Shown here in pieces: positions 48,461 through 56,617 of a stretch of 64,000 nt of DNA. The notes under the pieces were generated by a model. It was not told the origin of the DNA. It did no database searches and saw only the letters and a program-made list of their open reading frames with translations. Position numbers and translations under genes: made by a program. Each line of letters opens with the position of its first letter. Position 1 is the stretch's first letter. Source of the DNA: Andeanibacterium sp036384795 (GTDB lineage Bacteria > Pseudomonadota > Alphaproteobacteria > Sphingomonadales > Sphingomonadaceae); NCBI GenBank assembly GCA_036384795.1, contig DASVLP010000088.1, positions 1-64,000 of the forward strand. Reading direction: 5' to 3'.

Positions 48461-50050
48461 TCAGGCCGCCTGGGCAAGGTCCTCGACCGGCTCGTGACGG
48501 ATCAGGTAGTCGAACGCCGACAGCGCCGCCTTCGAACCTTCGCCCATTGCGATGACGATCTGCTTGTACGGCACCGTGGTCGCGTCGCCCGCGGCGAACA
48601 CGCCCGGCAGGCTGGTCGCCGCGCGCTCGTCGATCTCGATCTCGCCGAAGCGGTTGAGCGTAAGCCCCGAGCCCGCGAGCCATTCGGTGTTGGGCACCAG
48701 GCCGATCTGGACGAACACGCCTTCCAGCTCGACCCGGTGCTCGGTGCCCGAGTGCCGCCCGCGCCAGACGAGGCCGTTCACCCGCTCGCCATCGCCGGTG
48801 ACCTCGGTCGTCTCGGCCGAAACCGCGACATCGACGTTTTTCAGGCTGAACAATTTATCCTGCAGCACCTGGTCGGCGCGCAAGGCATCGGCGTATTCGA
48901 TCAGCGTCACGTGCGAGACGATGTTGGCGAGGTCGATCGCCGCCTCGACGCCGGAGTTGCCGCCGCCGATCACCGCCACGCGCTTGCCCTTGAACAACGG
49001 GCCGTCGCAGTGCGGGCAATAGGCGACGCCCTTGTTGCGGTATTGATCCTCGCCCGGCACGCCGAGCTGGCGCCAGCGCGCCCCGGTCGCGAGCACCACG
49101 CTGCGGGCCTTCAGGCTGGCGCCGTTGGCGAACTGCACCTGGTGCCAGCCGCCCGGCACTTTGGCCGGGATCAGCCCGGTTGCAGTCTGCAGGGTCATCA
49201 CGTCGACCGGGTAATCGGCGACGTGCGCCTCGAGCTGCGCGGCGAGCTTGGGCCCTTCGGTGTAAGGCAGCGAAATGAAGTTCTCGATCCCGAGCGTGTC
49301 GAGCACCTGGCCGCCGAAGCGCTCGGCGGCGATGCCGGTCGCGAAGCCCTTGCGCGCGGCGTAGATCGCCGCCGCCGCGCCGGCCGGCCCGCCGCCGACC
49401 ACCAGGACCTCGAACGGCTTCTTCTCCGCGAGCTTCGCCGCGGCTTTCGCGCCGGCATTGGCGTCGAGCTTCGCGAGAATCTCCTCGATTCCCATCTTGC
49501 CGCTGGCCCACATCTCGCCGTTCAGGAACACCGCCGGCACGGCCATCACGCCGCGCTCGTCGACTTCGTCCTTGAACGTGCCGCCTTCGATCAGGGTCGC
49601 CGAGACGCCCGGATTGTTCAGCGCCAGCAGCGTCAAAGCCTGCACCACGTCGGGGCAGTTGTGGCACGAGAGCGAGAAATACATCTCGAAACGGTATTCG
49701 CCCACGAGCGCGCGCGCCTGGCGCAGCGCGTCGTCGGACACTTTCGGGGGATGCCCGCCGGCCCACAGCAGCGCGAGCACCAGCGAGGTGAACTCGTGGC
49801 CCATCGGCAGGCCGGCGAACTCGACCGAGGCCGACGGATCGGCAACCCGGCGGATCGCGAAGCTCGGCTTGCGCGAAGCGGTGCCGTCGAACCGCGCGGT
49901 GACCATCTCGTGCAGCGCGGCGATCTCTTCGAGCAGCTCGCGCGTCTCGGCCGATTTGCGGCCGTCGCCCAACGTCGCGACGAGCTCGATCGGCTCGCGC
50001 AAGTTGGCGAGGTACTGCTTCAACTGCTGGGTGAGGTTCGCGTCGAGCAT
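48461..50050 (-). CDS. ahpF: Alkyl hydroperoxide reductase subunit F
   Basis: A 529-residue flavoprotein that reduces AhpC with NAD(P)H. The N-terminal double thioredoxin-fold domain (about 1-200) has the CxxC of SLSCHNCPDVVQ. The FAD domain has VVGGGPAGAAAAIYAARKG, and the thioredoxin-reductase-like active site is VAYCPHCDGPLFK. The NAD domain has VIGGGNSGVEAAIDLA, and GVFAAGDATTVPYKQIVIAMGEGSKAALSAFDYL is near the end. It is downstream of ahpC, with a hairpin between them that may set their ratio. Confidence 0.96.
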   Translation of the reverse strand: MLDANLTQQLKQYLANLREPIELVATLGDGRKSAETRELLEEIAALHEMVTARFDGTASRKPSFAIRRVADPSASVEFAGLPMGHEFTSLVLALLWAGGHPPKVSDDALRQARALVGEYRFEMYFSLSCHNCPDVVQALTLLALNNPGVSATLIEGGTFKDEVDERGVMAVPAVFLNGEMWASGKMGIEEILAKLDANAGAKAAAKLAEKKPFEVLVVGGGPAGAAAAIYAARKGFATGIAAERFGGQVLDTLGIENFISLPYTEGPKLAAQLEAHVADYPVDVMTLQTATGLIPAKVPGGWHQVQFANGASLKARSVVLATGARWRQLGVPGEDQYRNKGVAYCPHCDGPLFKGKRVAVIGGGNSGVEAAIDLANIVSHVTLIEYADALRADQVLQDKLFSLKNVDVAVSAETTEVTGDGERVNGLVWRGRHSGTEHRVELEGVFVQIGLVPNTEWLAGSGLTLNRFGEIEIDERAATSLPGVFAAGDATTVPYKQIVIAMGEGSKAALSAFDYLIRHEPVEDLAQAA

Positions 50051-50068
50051 ATGCTTCCCGTGGAGTTT

Positions 50069-50093
50069 CCTCCCCGAGACGAGCTCGGGGAGG
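50069..50093 (-). terminator. Hairpin between ahpC and ahpF (likely partial attenuator)
   Basis: Reading the minus strand, CCTCCCCGAG (50093-50084) pairs with CTCGGGGAGG (50078-50069) around CTCGT, a perfect ten-base stem with no T-run. In the ahpC-ahpF operon such a hairpin commonly lowers transcription of ahpF relative to ahpC or protects the ahpC message. Confidence 0.55.
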
Positions 50094-50104
50094 ATCGTTT
50101 CAGC

Positions 50105-50671
50105 TTAGATCTTGCCGACGAGGTCGAGCGAAGGCGCGAGCGTCTCCTCGCCTTCCTCCCACGCGGCCGGGCAGACCTGGCCGGGGTGGTTGCGGACGTA
50201 CTGCGCGGCGCGGATCTTGCGGACCAGCTCGTTGGCGTTGCGGCCCACGCCCTCGCAGGTGATCTCCATGATCTGGATCACCCCGTCGGGATCGACCACG
50301 AACGTCGCGCGGTCGGCCAGGCCCTGGCCTTCGCGCAGCACGCCGAAGTTGTTCGACAGGTTGTGCTGCTGATCGCCCAGGAACGGGAACTTGAGCTTGC
50401 TGATCTTCTCCGAGGTGTCGTGCCAGGCCTTGTGGCTGAAATGGGTGTCGGTCGAGACCGCGTAGACGTCGACGCCGAGCTTCTGCAGCATCTCGTAATG
50501 CTCGCCGAGGTCCTCGAGCTCGGTCGGGCACACGAAAGTGAAGTCGGCCGGATAGAAGAAGAACACCGCCCACTTACCCTCGAGGCTCTTCTCGGTGACC
50601 TCGAAGAAGTCCTTGCCGGCCTGGAAGGCGGTGGCGGTGAACGGTTTGATCGTGCTGCCGATGATACCCAT
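50105..50671 (-). CDS. ahpC: Alkyl hydroperoxide reductase subunit C (peroxiredoxin)
   Basis: A 188-residue typical 2-Cys peroxiredoxin of the AhpC/Prx1 type. The peroxidatic Cys is in PADFTFVCPTELEDL (C48), and the resolving Cys in GQVCPAAWEEG (C167). GDQQHNLSNNFGVL and DRATFVVDPDGVIQ are family-typical. It reduces hydrogen peroxide and organic peroxides, then is recycled by AhpF encoded just downstream. ATG 50671 was chosen; an in-frame upstream extension lies in the promoter region and has no homology. Confidence 0.96.
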   Translation of the reverse strand: MGIIGSTIKPFTATAFQAGKDFFEVTEKSLEGKWAVFFFYPADFTFVCPTELEDLGEHYEMLQKLGVDVYAVSTDTHFSHKAWHDTSEKISKLKFPFLGDQQHNLSNNFGVLREGQGLADRATFVVDPDGVIQIMEITCEGVGRNANELVRKIRAAQYVRNHPGQVCPAAWEEGEETLAPSLDLVGKI

Positions 50672-50744
50672 TGAATCGCGTCTCCATGTGCGAGTGGTGA
50701 TGAATTGTGCGGGCGCGAGATAAGGATTGTTGCGACGCGGTAAA

Positions 50745-50771
50745 CCGATCAATTCCGATTGGAATGATCGG
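50745..50771. promoter_or_regulatory. Imperfect palindrome upstream of ahpC
   Basis: CCGATCA (50745-50751) and TGATCGG (50765-50771) are perfect 7-base arms, with a near-symmetrical ATTCCGATTGGAA centre. A third copy of GATCGG is at about 50793-50798. It lies 74-100 bases upstream of the ahpC start and about 200 bases before the divergent secreted-protein gene, so it could control either. It does not match the classical OxyR pattern closely. Confidence 0.4.
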
Positions 50772-50960
50772 ACGTGTCGATAACCGGTACGATCGGATTT
50801 TCTCGCGACGCGAGCCTCGCATTCCGTTCTACGAACGGCACGGGCTGGCGACCGTTCGTTGCTGGGTCGGCATTTCGCGGCAAGCCTTCTCGGACCGGTT
50901 GATTAGCGGTAGGCTTCGCTGCGGCCGGGCGGCAGACCCGGCAACGATGGGAGAGAAACC

Positions 50961-51872
50961 TTGCGTATCGTCCTTGCCCTGTGCCTCGCCATCTCGTCCG
51001 CGGCGCTCGCCGCCAAGCCGGCCCAGGCCGCACCCGCCTGCGATCGCGAGTGCCTGCGCGGCAAGGTGTCCGAGGTGCTCTACGCGCTCGCCGACCACGA
51101 TGTTGCCAAGCTGCCAGTGGCGGCCAACCTGCGCGTGACCGAGGACGGGGTAGAGAAGCCGCTCGACAAGCTCGGGCTGGCGCGCTCTGTCACCAAGCTG
51201 CGCGGTTATCGCCAGGACATCATCGACGAACGCGCGCAGCAGGCGGTCGCCGGCACGATGGTCGAGGAATCGGGCGCGCCGATCCTGCTGGTGGTGCGCG
51301 TGAAGCTCGACGGCGATCAGAAGCTGAGCGAGCTCGAGCTGGTCACCACCCGCAGCCGCGCCGACGGGATGATCTACAACATCGACGCCTACAGCGGCGC
51401 GCCGGCCGAGGGCATGGACCTGCCGCCGCGCCCCGACCAGCTCGCCAGCCGCGACGAGATGATCCGCATCGCGATGTTCTACCCGCGCGGGCTCAGCGAA
51501 GCGAAAACCTTCAACGCGATCGGCACCCCGTTCGCGAAGGAAGCCTTCCGGCTCGAGAACGGCGCGCTGATGGCGGGGCCAGGCTGCACATTCGCGCCGG
51601 GCTGCGAGGACATCGGCAACCAGTCGCTGGCGATCTTCAAGACGCTGGGCCGGGTGACCGTGCGCGACATCGTGGTGGACGAGCGCATGGGCATCGTGAT
51701 CATGCGCCTGTCGTGGAACCAGCGCGGGCCGGGCTCGGATCGGCTGACCGCGTGGGAAATGTTCAAGGTCTACGACGGCCAGATCCACATGGTGCAAGCC
51801 TGGATGCGCCTGTTCCCGCCGGCGCTGGACTTGGGCGGCTGGCAGATCCGCGAGGGGATTGTGCAGCCTTGA
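50961..51872 (+). CDS. Secreted hypothetical protein (SnoaL-like fold possible)
   Basis: A 303-residue protein with a signal peptide ending near AQAAPA (about 25), then CDRECLRGKVSEVLYALADHDVAKLPVAANLRVTEDGVEKPLDKLG and a long alpha/beta body with MVEESGAPILLVVRVKLDGDQKLSELELVTTR and WEMFKVYDGQIHMVQAWMRLFPP. The repeated 'small cone of sheet plus helix' pattern and the terminal QIHMVQAWM-like strand recall SnoaL/DUF8021-type proteins, though I cannot confirm this. TTG 50961 follows a good GGGAGAG ribosome-binding site. It is divergent from ahpC by about 290 bases. Confidence 0.7.
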   Translation: MRIVLALCLAISSAALAAKPAQAAPACDRECLRGKVSEVLYALADHDVAKLPVAANLRVTEDGVEKPLDKLGLARSVTKLRGYRQDIIDERAQQAVAGTMVEESGAPILLVVRVKLDGDQKLSELELVTTRSRADGMIYNIDAYSGAPAEGMDLPPRPDQLASRDEMIRIAMFYPRGLSEAKTFNAIGTPFAKEAFRLENGALMAGPGCTFAPGCEDIGNQSLAIFKTLGRVTVRDIVVDERMGIVIMRLSWNQRGPGSDRLTAWEMFKVYDGQIHMVQAWMRLFPPALDLGGWQIREGIVQP

Positions 51873-51893
51873 GCGGGGGGCTGCTTTTTCGCC

Positions 51894-52478
51894 TCAGCCG
51901 TGCACCGTCTCGCAGCGTTCGAGCATCGCAATGAAGGCGGCGATCTTGCGCGCCCGGGTTTCGGGCTTGTTCGCCGCGCTTATTCGATAAAGGATCGCGT
52001 AGCGGTTGGCTCCGGTCAGCGTCGCGAAGAACGCCGCGGCTTGCGGGCTCTCGTCGAGCGCGGCCTGAAGATCGGGCGGCACTTGCGCCTTGCTCGCTGA
52101 GGCATAGGCGCCGTCCCAGCGGCCGTCCGCCCTGGCCGCTTCGACTTGCGCCAATCCCGCCGGGCGCATCCGGCCGGCGTCGATCAGTTCGCTCGCGCGT
52201 GTGCGGTTCTTCTGCGACCACTTGCTGCGCGCCTTGCGCGGCGTGAAGCGGGTGAGCCAGTGGGCATCGTCGTAAGCGTCGAGCTGGCCGTCGATCCAGC
52301 CGTGGCACAGCGCCGCGTCGATCGCCTCGGCCTTCGACACGCTCGCGATGCCCGAGCCTGCTTTCGCGAACTTGATCCACAATCCGGCCGAACCTGCGGG
52401 CTGCGCCTCCAGCCACCGTTCCATGGCCGCAAGATCGCTGAACGCGAGGATCGGCAGGCCAGCGCGTTCTTCGGTCAT
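51894..52478 (-). CDS. YdeI/OmpD-associated family protein
   Basis: A 194-residue protein with the YdeI layout: WLEAQPAGSAGLWIKFAKAGSGIASVSKAEAIDAALCHGWIDGQ, then WLTRFTPRKARSKWSQKNRTRASELI, and a C-terminal segment with PPDLQAALDESPQAAAFFATLTGANRYAILYRISAANKPETRARKIAAFI. The family (PF13376-type C-terminus) has been connected with bacteriocin resistance and OmpD regulation in enteric bacteria; its role here is unknown. It is convergent with the preceding secreted protein gene. Confidence 0.9.
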   Translation of the reverse strand: MTEERAGLPILAFSDLAAMERWLEAQPAGSAGLWIKFAKAGSGIASVSKAEAIDAALCHGWIDGQLDAYDDAHWLTRFTPRKARSKWSQKNRTRASELIDAGRMRPAGLAQVEAARADGRWDGAYASASKAQVPPDLQAALDESPQAAAFFATLTGANRYAILYRISAANKPETRARKIAAFIAMLERCETVHG

Positions 52479-52512
52479 TCGGAAAGGCCATGAAATCCGT
52501 TCAATTAACGAC

Positions 52513-53580
52513 TTACCCGCACTGCCCCCGGTGCAGCAGCTTGTGATCCGCCAGCACCAGCGCCATCATCGCTTCGACCACCGGCGCGCCGCGGATGCCG
52601 ACGCACGGGTCGTGGCGGCCTTTGGTGGAGATTTCGGTCGCCTCGCCGTCGCGGGTGATCGTCTCGACGGGCGAGAGGATCGAGCTGGTCGGCTTGAAGC
52701 CGACGCGCACCACCACCGGCTGGCCGGTCGCGATGCCGCCGGCGATTCCGCCCGCGTGGTTGCTGAGGAACTCCGGCCCTTCGGCGCCCGGCCGCATTCG
52801 GTCGGCGTTCTCCTCGCCCGAGAACCGGCTCGCGGCGAACCCGGCGCCGATCTCGACCGCCTTCACCGCGTTGATCCCCATCATCGCGGCGGCGAGGTCC
52901 GCGTCGAGCTTGGCGTAGATCGGCGCGCCCCAGCCGGCCGGAACCCCGGTTGCGACGCATTCGACCACCGCGCCGACCGACGATCCGGCAAGCCGCGCAT
53001 CGTCCACCAGCCGCTCCCAGCGCCCGGCGGCAGCCGCGTCGGGGCAAAAGAACGGGTTGTTGGCGATCTCCGCCTCGTCGAAGTTCGCCCGGTCGATCGC
53101 GTCGCCGCCGATCTCGGCGACGTAGGCCGTGATCGTCACTTCCGGAATCACCAGCCGCGCGACCCCGCCCGCGGCCACCCGCGCGGCGGTTTCGCGCGCG
53201 CTCGCCCGCCCGCTGCCGCGATAGTCGCGCACCCCGTACTTCGCGTCGTAGGCGTAGTCGGCATGGCCCGGGCGGTACTTGTTCGCGATCTCGGAATAGT
53301 CCTTCGACCGCTGGTCGACGTTCTCGATCATCAGGCTGATCGGCGTGCCGGTGGTCTTGCCCTCGAACGTGCCCGAGAGGACCTTCACCGCATCCGGCTC
53401 CTGCCGCTGGGTGGTGAACTTCGATTGCCCCGGCCGCCGCGCGTCGAGGAACGGCTGGATGTCGGCCTCCGAAAGCGCCAGCCCCGGCGGGCACCCGTCG
53501 ACCACCGCGCCCAGGGCGGGCCCGTGGCTCTCCCCCCAGGTGGTGAAGCGCAGCGCGCGGCCGAATGTGTTCCAGCTCAT
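52513..53580 (-). CDS. aroC: Chorismate synthase
   Basis: A 355-residue FMN-dependent enzyme that makes chorismate from EPSP, the last common step to aromatic amino acids. Signatures are WGESHGPALGAVVDGCPPGL, the basic GQSKFTTQRQEPDAVKVLSG, YRPGHADYAYDAKYGVRDYRGSGRASARETAARVAAG, and the C-terminal GRHDPCVGIRGAPVVEAM. Start ATG 53580 is the family start. It is divergent from ruvA with 80 bases between. Confidence 0.97.
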   Translation of the reverse strand: MSWNTFGRALRFTTWGESHGPALGAVVDGCPPGLALSEADIQPFLDARRPGQSKFTTQRQEPDAVKVLSGTFEGKTTGTPISLMIENVDQRSKDYSEIANKYRPGHADYAYDAKYGVRDYRGSGRASARETAARVAAGGVARLVIPEVTITAYVAEIGGDAIDRANFDEAEIANNPFFCPDAAAAGRWERLVDDARLAGSSVGAVVECVATGVPAGWGAPIYAKLDADLAAAMMGINAVKAVEIGAGFAASRFSGEENADRMRPGAEGPEFLSNHAGGIAGGIATGQPVVVRVGFKPTSSILSPVETITRDGEATEISTKGRHDPCVGIRGAPVVEAMMALVLADHKLLHRGQCG

Positions 53581-53660
53581 GGTGCGCGCTCCATGTCGCA
53601 AGAGTGGGCAAGTGTCCATAAGCGCTGGCCAAATCCCGCGCGAACGGGCAGGAACAAAAC

Positions 53661-54260
53661 ATGATTGCGCGGCTTAAGGGGCGGCTTGAGGAGAGCGGGG
53701 CCGATTGGGCGGTGATCGACGTCGCCGGCGTCGGTTACCTGGTCCATTGCTCGGCCCGCACGCTCACCGCTTTGGGCGACGCGGGGGAGGCGGTGACGGT
53801 GTTCACCGACCTGCAGGTCTCCGAGAACGACTTGCGCCTGATCGGCTTCGCCAGCGCCGCCGAGCGCGAATGGTTCCGCCTGCTGACCGCGGTGCAAGGC
53901 GTCGGCAGCAAAGTCGCGCTGGCAATTCTCTCGGCGCTGACGCCCGGCGAGCTGCAAGCCGCCTGCGCCAGCGGCGATGCGGCGCAGGTGGCGCGCGCGA
54001 ACGGTGTGGGGCCGAAGCTTGCGGGGCGGATTGTCAACGAGCTGAAGGACAAGGCCGGCGCGCTGCCGGGCGGCGGAGTGGGCGCGGCGCCGATGCCGCT
54101 GGTGGGGAGCGCGAGCGCAGATGCGGTCTCGGCGCTGGAGAATTTGGGGTTCAAGCCCGCGGTTGCGGCTGCGGCGGTCGCGCATGCTCAGGGCGAATTG
54201 GGCGACGATGCTGCGCTTGGCGAGCTTGTGCGGGTGGCGCTGAAGAGGGCGGCGGGATGA
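53661..54260 (+). CDS. ruvA: Holliday junction branch migration protein RuvA
   Basis: A 199-residue protein. The N-terminal OB-fold (MIARLKGRLEESGADWAVIDVAGVGYLVHC) is followed by helix-hairpin-helix motifs (TAVQGVGSKVALAILSAL and ANGVGPKLAGRIVNELKDK), and the C-terminal domain III (ALENLGFKPAVAAAAVAHAQ) that contacts RuvB. It recognises Holliday junctions for the RuvB motor. In most genomes ruvB follows directly; here three extra genes intervene. Its stop overlaps the next ATG (ATGA). Confidence 0.96.
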   Translation: MIARLKGRLEESGADWAVIDVAGVGYLVHCSARTLTALGDAGEAVTVFTDLQVSENDLRLIGFASAAEREWFRLLTAVQGVGSKVALAILSALTPGELQAACASGDAAQVARANGVGPKLAGRIVNELKDKAGALPGGGVGAAPMPLVGSASADAVSALENLGFKPAVAAAAVAHAQGELGDDAALGELVRVALKRAAG

Positions 54261-54778
54261 TGTGGGCTCGTTTCCTGATCGCGATAGGACTTGTTACCGG
54301 AGCCTCAGCTGCGAACGCGGCAGATGTGATCTGCGATAAACTTGACGATTATGCGAAGGCGCAGTGGGCTCAAAAGGGCGACCCAATACAGCGATACTGG
54401 GTCGAATTTCATTGGGGAATCGATACCGATCCCGATACGTTTTGGTCTTGGGGCTACGGCCACTCCAACGACGTAGCTTCCGCCAATCTTTGTAAGTGGT
54501 TGATGGATAACACGAACCAGGAGTTCCGCTCTGAGCTGCCGATTAGAGTTCAGCGTTGCATGGGATATCGGTTCCCTCGATACGCGCCCACGGAGTGGCA
54601 ATTCACCGATGGTGTGGTGAGGCATCAAGCACATGATGGCTCTTGGCTTGTGTTGGAAGTCAGTTCGCAGGGAATGCGGTCGGGAGAAAGTGCGGTACGA
54701 ATTTCCTTCGACTCCGTTGATCGCAATCTCGATCCAGAGGAATTACCGCCGATCAGATCGATGGATCCGGTACGTTAG
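54257..54778 (+). CDS. Secreted hypothetical protein inserted after ruvA
   Basis: A 173-residue protein with a clean signal peptide ending at ANA-AD (about 22), then DVICDKLDDYAKAQWAQKGDPIQRYWVEFHWGIDTDP, a SNDVASANLCKWLMDN segment and four cysteines that may form disulfides. I do not recognise a family. Base composition is much lower in GC than the flanking ruv genes, and codon choice is different, which suggests foreign origin. Two adjacent ATG codons (54257, 54260) are possible starts; the first gives an ATGA overlap with ruvA. Location beside a toxin-antitoxin pair suggests the three arrived together. Confidence 0.75.
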   Translation: MMWARFLIAIGLVTGASAANAADVICDKLDDYAKAQWAQKGDPIQRYWVEFHWGIDTDPDTFWSWGYGHSNDVASANLCKWLMDNTNQEFRSELPIRVQRCMGYRFPRYAPTEWQFTDGVVRHQAHDGSWLVLEVSSQGMRSGESAVRISFDSVDRNLDPEELPPIRSMDPVR

Positions 54779-54829
54779 GCAAAATGCCTCCCGCTTGGAA
54801 CCGCGGCAGAAAGGATTTAAGCTAATCCC

Positions 54830-55087
54830 ATGGGCGAAATGAGCTTCCCTCCCGATCTTCGGCGCTGGATCGACATCCGGCTGGCCGACGGACGCTATGC
54901 CGACGAGGCCGATTATTTCCGCGACCTCGTCCGTCGTGATCAGCAAGGGCTGTTGCCGGATTCTCCCGAGGAGATCGCTTGGCTGCGCGAGCAGATCGCC
55001 GAGGGCGAGGCTTCCGGAATTTCCGACGAACGGCCGGAGACGATTATCGACAATATCATCGCCAGGCGGCGGGCAAGGGGTGGCTGA
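54830..55087 (+). CDS. ParD-type antitoxin (ribbon-helix-helix)
   Basis: An 85-residue protein typical of ParD/CC2985 antitoxins: a ribbon-helix-helix beginning SFPPDLRRWIDIRLADGRYADEADYFRDLVRRDQQG, then a tail (EEIAWLREQIAEGEASGISDERPETIIDNIIARRR) that wraps the toxin. It neutralises ParE and represses its own operon. AAGGAT lies upstream of ATG 54830; ATG 54839 is an alternative. The toxin gene overlaps its end by eight bases, the usual antitoxin-first order. Confidence 0.9.
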   Translation: MGEMSFPPDLRRWIDIRLADGRYADEADYFRDLVRRDQQGLLPDSPEEIAWLREQIAEGEASGISDERPETIIDNIIARRRARGG

Positions 55088-55376
55088 GGTCAGGTTTTCC
55101 AAAGCCGCCGAAGCCGACCTCGTCGACATCGATGAGTTCAGTGTCACGAATTTCGGTAGCGACATCGGCGAAGCTTACATGCACGGGTTCGACGAGTCCT
55201 TCGAGCGTCTTGGGGACTTTCCGCTGGCAGGGCCAGCGGTAACGGGCGTCGGCACCGGAACTCGCTGCCTGATCCACAGGAGCCATCGAATCTTCTACAG
55301 AATGGACGGCGACGACGTCTTCGTCTTGCGTGTGCTGCACCATGCGCAGGACGCTCGTAAACATCTTGACGAATGA
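55080..55376 (+). CDS. ParE/RelE-superfamily toxin
   Basis: A 98-residue toxin: VRFSKAAEADLVDIDEFSVTNFGSDIGEAYMHGFDESFERLGDFPLAGP, then GTRCLIHRSHRIFYRMDGDDVFVLRVLHHAQDARKHL. This is the ParE fold; relatives poison DNA gyrase and cause replication stress. The C-terminal Arg/His-rich strand that holds activity is intact. GTG 55080 is the start. Its stop overlaps the ruvB start (ATGA), so ruvB translation is directly coupled to the toxin gene, an unusual situation discussed as a finding. Confidence 0.9.
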   Translation: MAEVRFSKAAEADLVDIDEFSVTNFGSDIGEAYMHGFDESFERLGDFPLAGPAVTGVGTGTRCLIHRSHRIFYRMDGDDVFVLRVLHHAQDARKHLDE

Positions 55377-56413
55377 GCACCAACCCCTCCCTCTCCGCGG
55401 AGCGCCAGCCCGATGACCAGGACGCCGCGCTGCGCCCGAAAAGCCTCGCCGAGTTCATCGGCCAGGAGGCGGCGCGCGATAACCTGCGCGTGTTCATCCA
55501 GAGCGCGAAGTCGCGCGGCGAGGCGATGGATCATGTGCTGTTCTTCGGCCCGCCGGGGCTGGGCAAGACCACGCTGGCGCAGATCGTCGCGCGCGAGCTG
55601 GGCGTGGGGTTCCGCGCCACCAGCGGGCCTGTCATCGTCAAGACCGGCGATCTCGCCGCGCTGCTGACCAATCTCGAAGCGGGCGATGTGCTGTTCATCG
55701 ACGAGATCCACCGGCTCAATCCGGTGGTCGAGGAGATCCTCTATCCGGCGATGGAAGACCGCGCGCTCGACCTGATCGTCGGCGAGGGGCCCTCGGCGCG
55801 TTCGGTCAGGATCGACCTGCCGCCGTTCACGCTGATCGGCGCGACCACCCGGCAAGGGCTGCTGACCACGCCATTGCGCGACCGGTTCGGGATTCCGGTG
55901 CGGCTGAACTTCTATTCCGAGAGCGAGCTCGAGCTGGTGGTGACGCGCGGCGCGCGGCTGCTGGGGGTGGCGATCGACCAGGCCGGGGCGCGCGAGATCG
56001 CCCGCCGGGCGCGCGGCACCCCGCGAGTCGCGGGCCGCCTGCTGCGCCGGGTGCGCGACTTTGCGCATGTCGAGGGTGCCGCGGTGGTCACCGCGCAAGT
56101 GGCCGATGCCGCGCTTACCCGACTCGAGGTCGATTCGCTCGGCCTCGACGCGATGGACCGGCGCTACCTGGCGATGATCGCCGGTACCTACAAAGGCGGT
56201 CCGGTGGGGATCGAAACCCTTGCCGCAGGGCTTGCCGAGCCGCGCGACACGATCGAGGACGTGGTCGAACCATACCTGATCCAGCTCGGCCTCGTCGCGC
56301 GCACCGCCCGTGGTCGCTGCCTCAACGATCAAGGGTGGAAGCACCTGGGAATCACTCTGCCGGCAGCTAACGGACATGGTAAACAGCCCGGCCTGTTCGA
56401 GCAGGAAGAGTAG
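55373..56413 (+). CDS. ruvB: Holliday junction branch migration helicase RuvB
   Basis: A 346-residue AAA+ motor. Walker A is FFGPPGLGKTTLAQIVA, Walker B is VLFIDEIHRLNPVVEEILYPAMED, sensor 1 is in LIGATTRQGLLTTPLRDRFG, and the C-terminal winged helix has GTYKGGPVGIETLAAGLAEPRDTIEDVVEPYLIQLGLVARTARGR. It drives branch migration with RuvA and is important for repair of stalled forks. ATG 55373 overlaps the ParE stop, so expression depends on the upstream genes unless an internal promoter lies in 54779-55370. Confidence 0.97.
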   Translation: MSTNPSLSAERQPDDQDAALRPKSLAEFIGQEAARDNLRVFIQSAKSRGEAMDHVLFFGPPGLGKTTLAQIVARELGVGFRATSGPVIVKTGDLAALLTNLEAGDVLFIDEIHRLNPVVEEILYPAMEDRALDLIVGEGPSARSVRIDLPPFTLIGATTRQGLLTTPLRDRFGIPVRLNFYSESELELVVTRGARLLGVAIDQAGAREIARRARGTPRVAGRLLRRVRDFAHVEGAAVVTAQVADAALTRLEVDSLGLDAMDRRYLAMIAGTYKGGPVGIETLAAGLAEPRDTIEDVVEPYLIQLGLVARTARGRCLNDQGWKHLGITLPAANGHGKQPGLFEQEE

Positions 56414-56617
56414 GAAATTCGGGCACTTTCGGTTCCATAGTGGGACAGTTGGGTTAGCCAACCGGCCTCGATCCCGAAAAAAACGCCTTGGGCAGTCGAA
56501 AACACGGTTAACGCGATTGCCCGCGCGGAGGGTCTCTGCCCTGTTGCCTGGCAATGGATGCGCAAAGGGGGCTCCCATGGGGCTGGCGCATCGGCAACGC
56601 GAACAGGATTTGAGACC

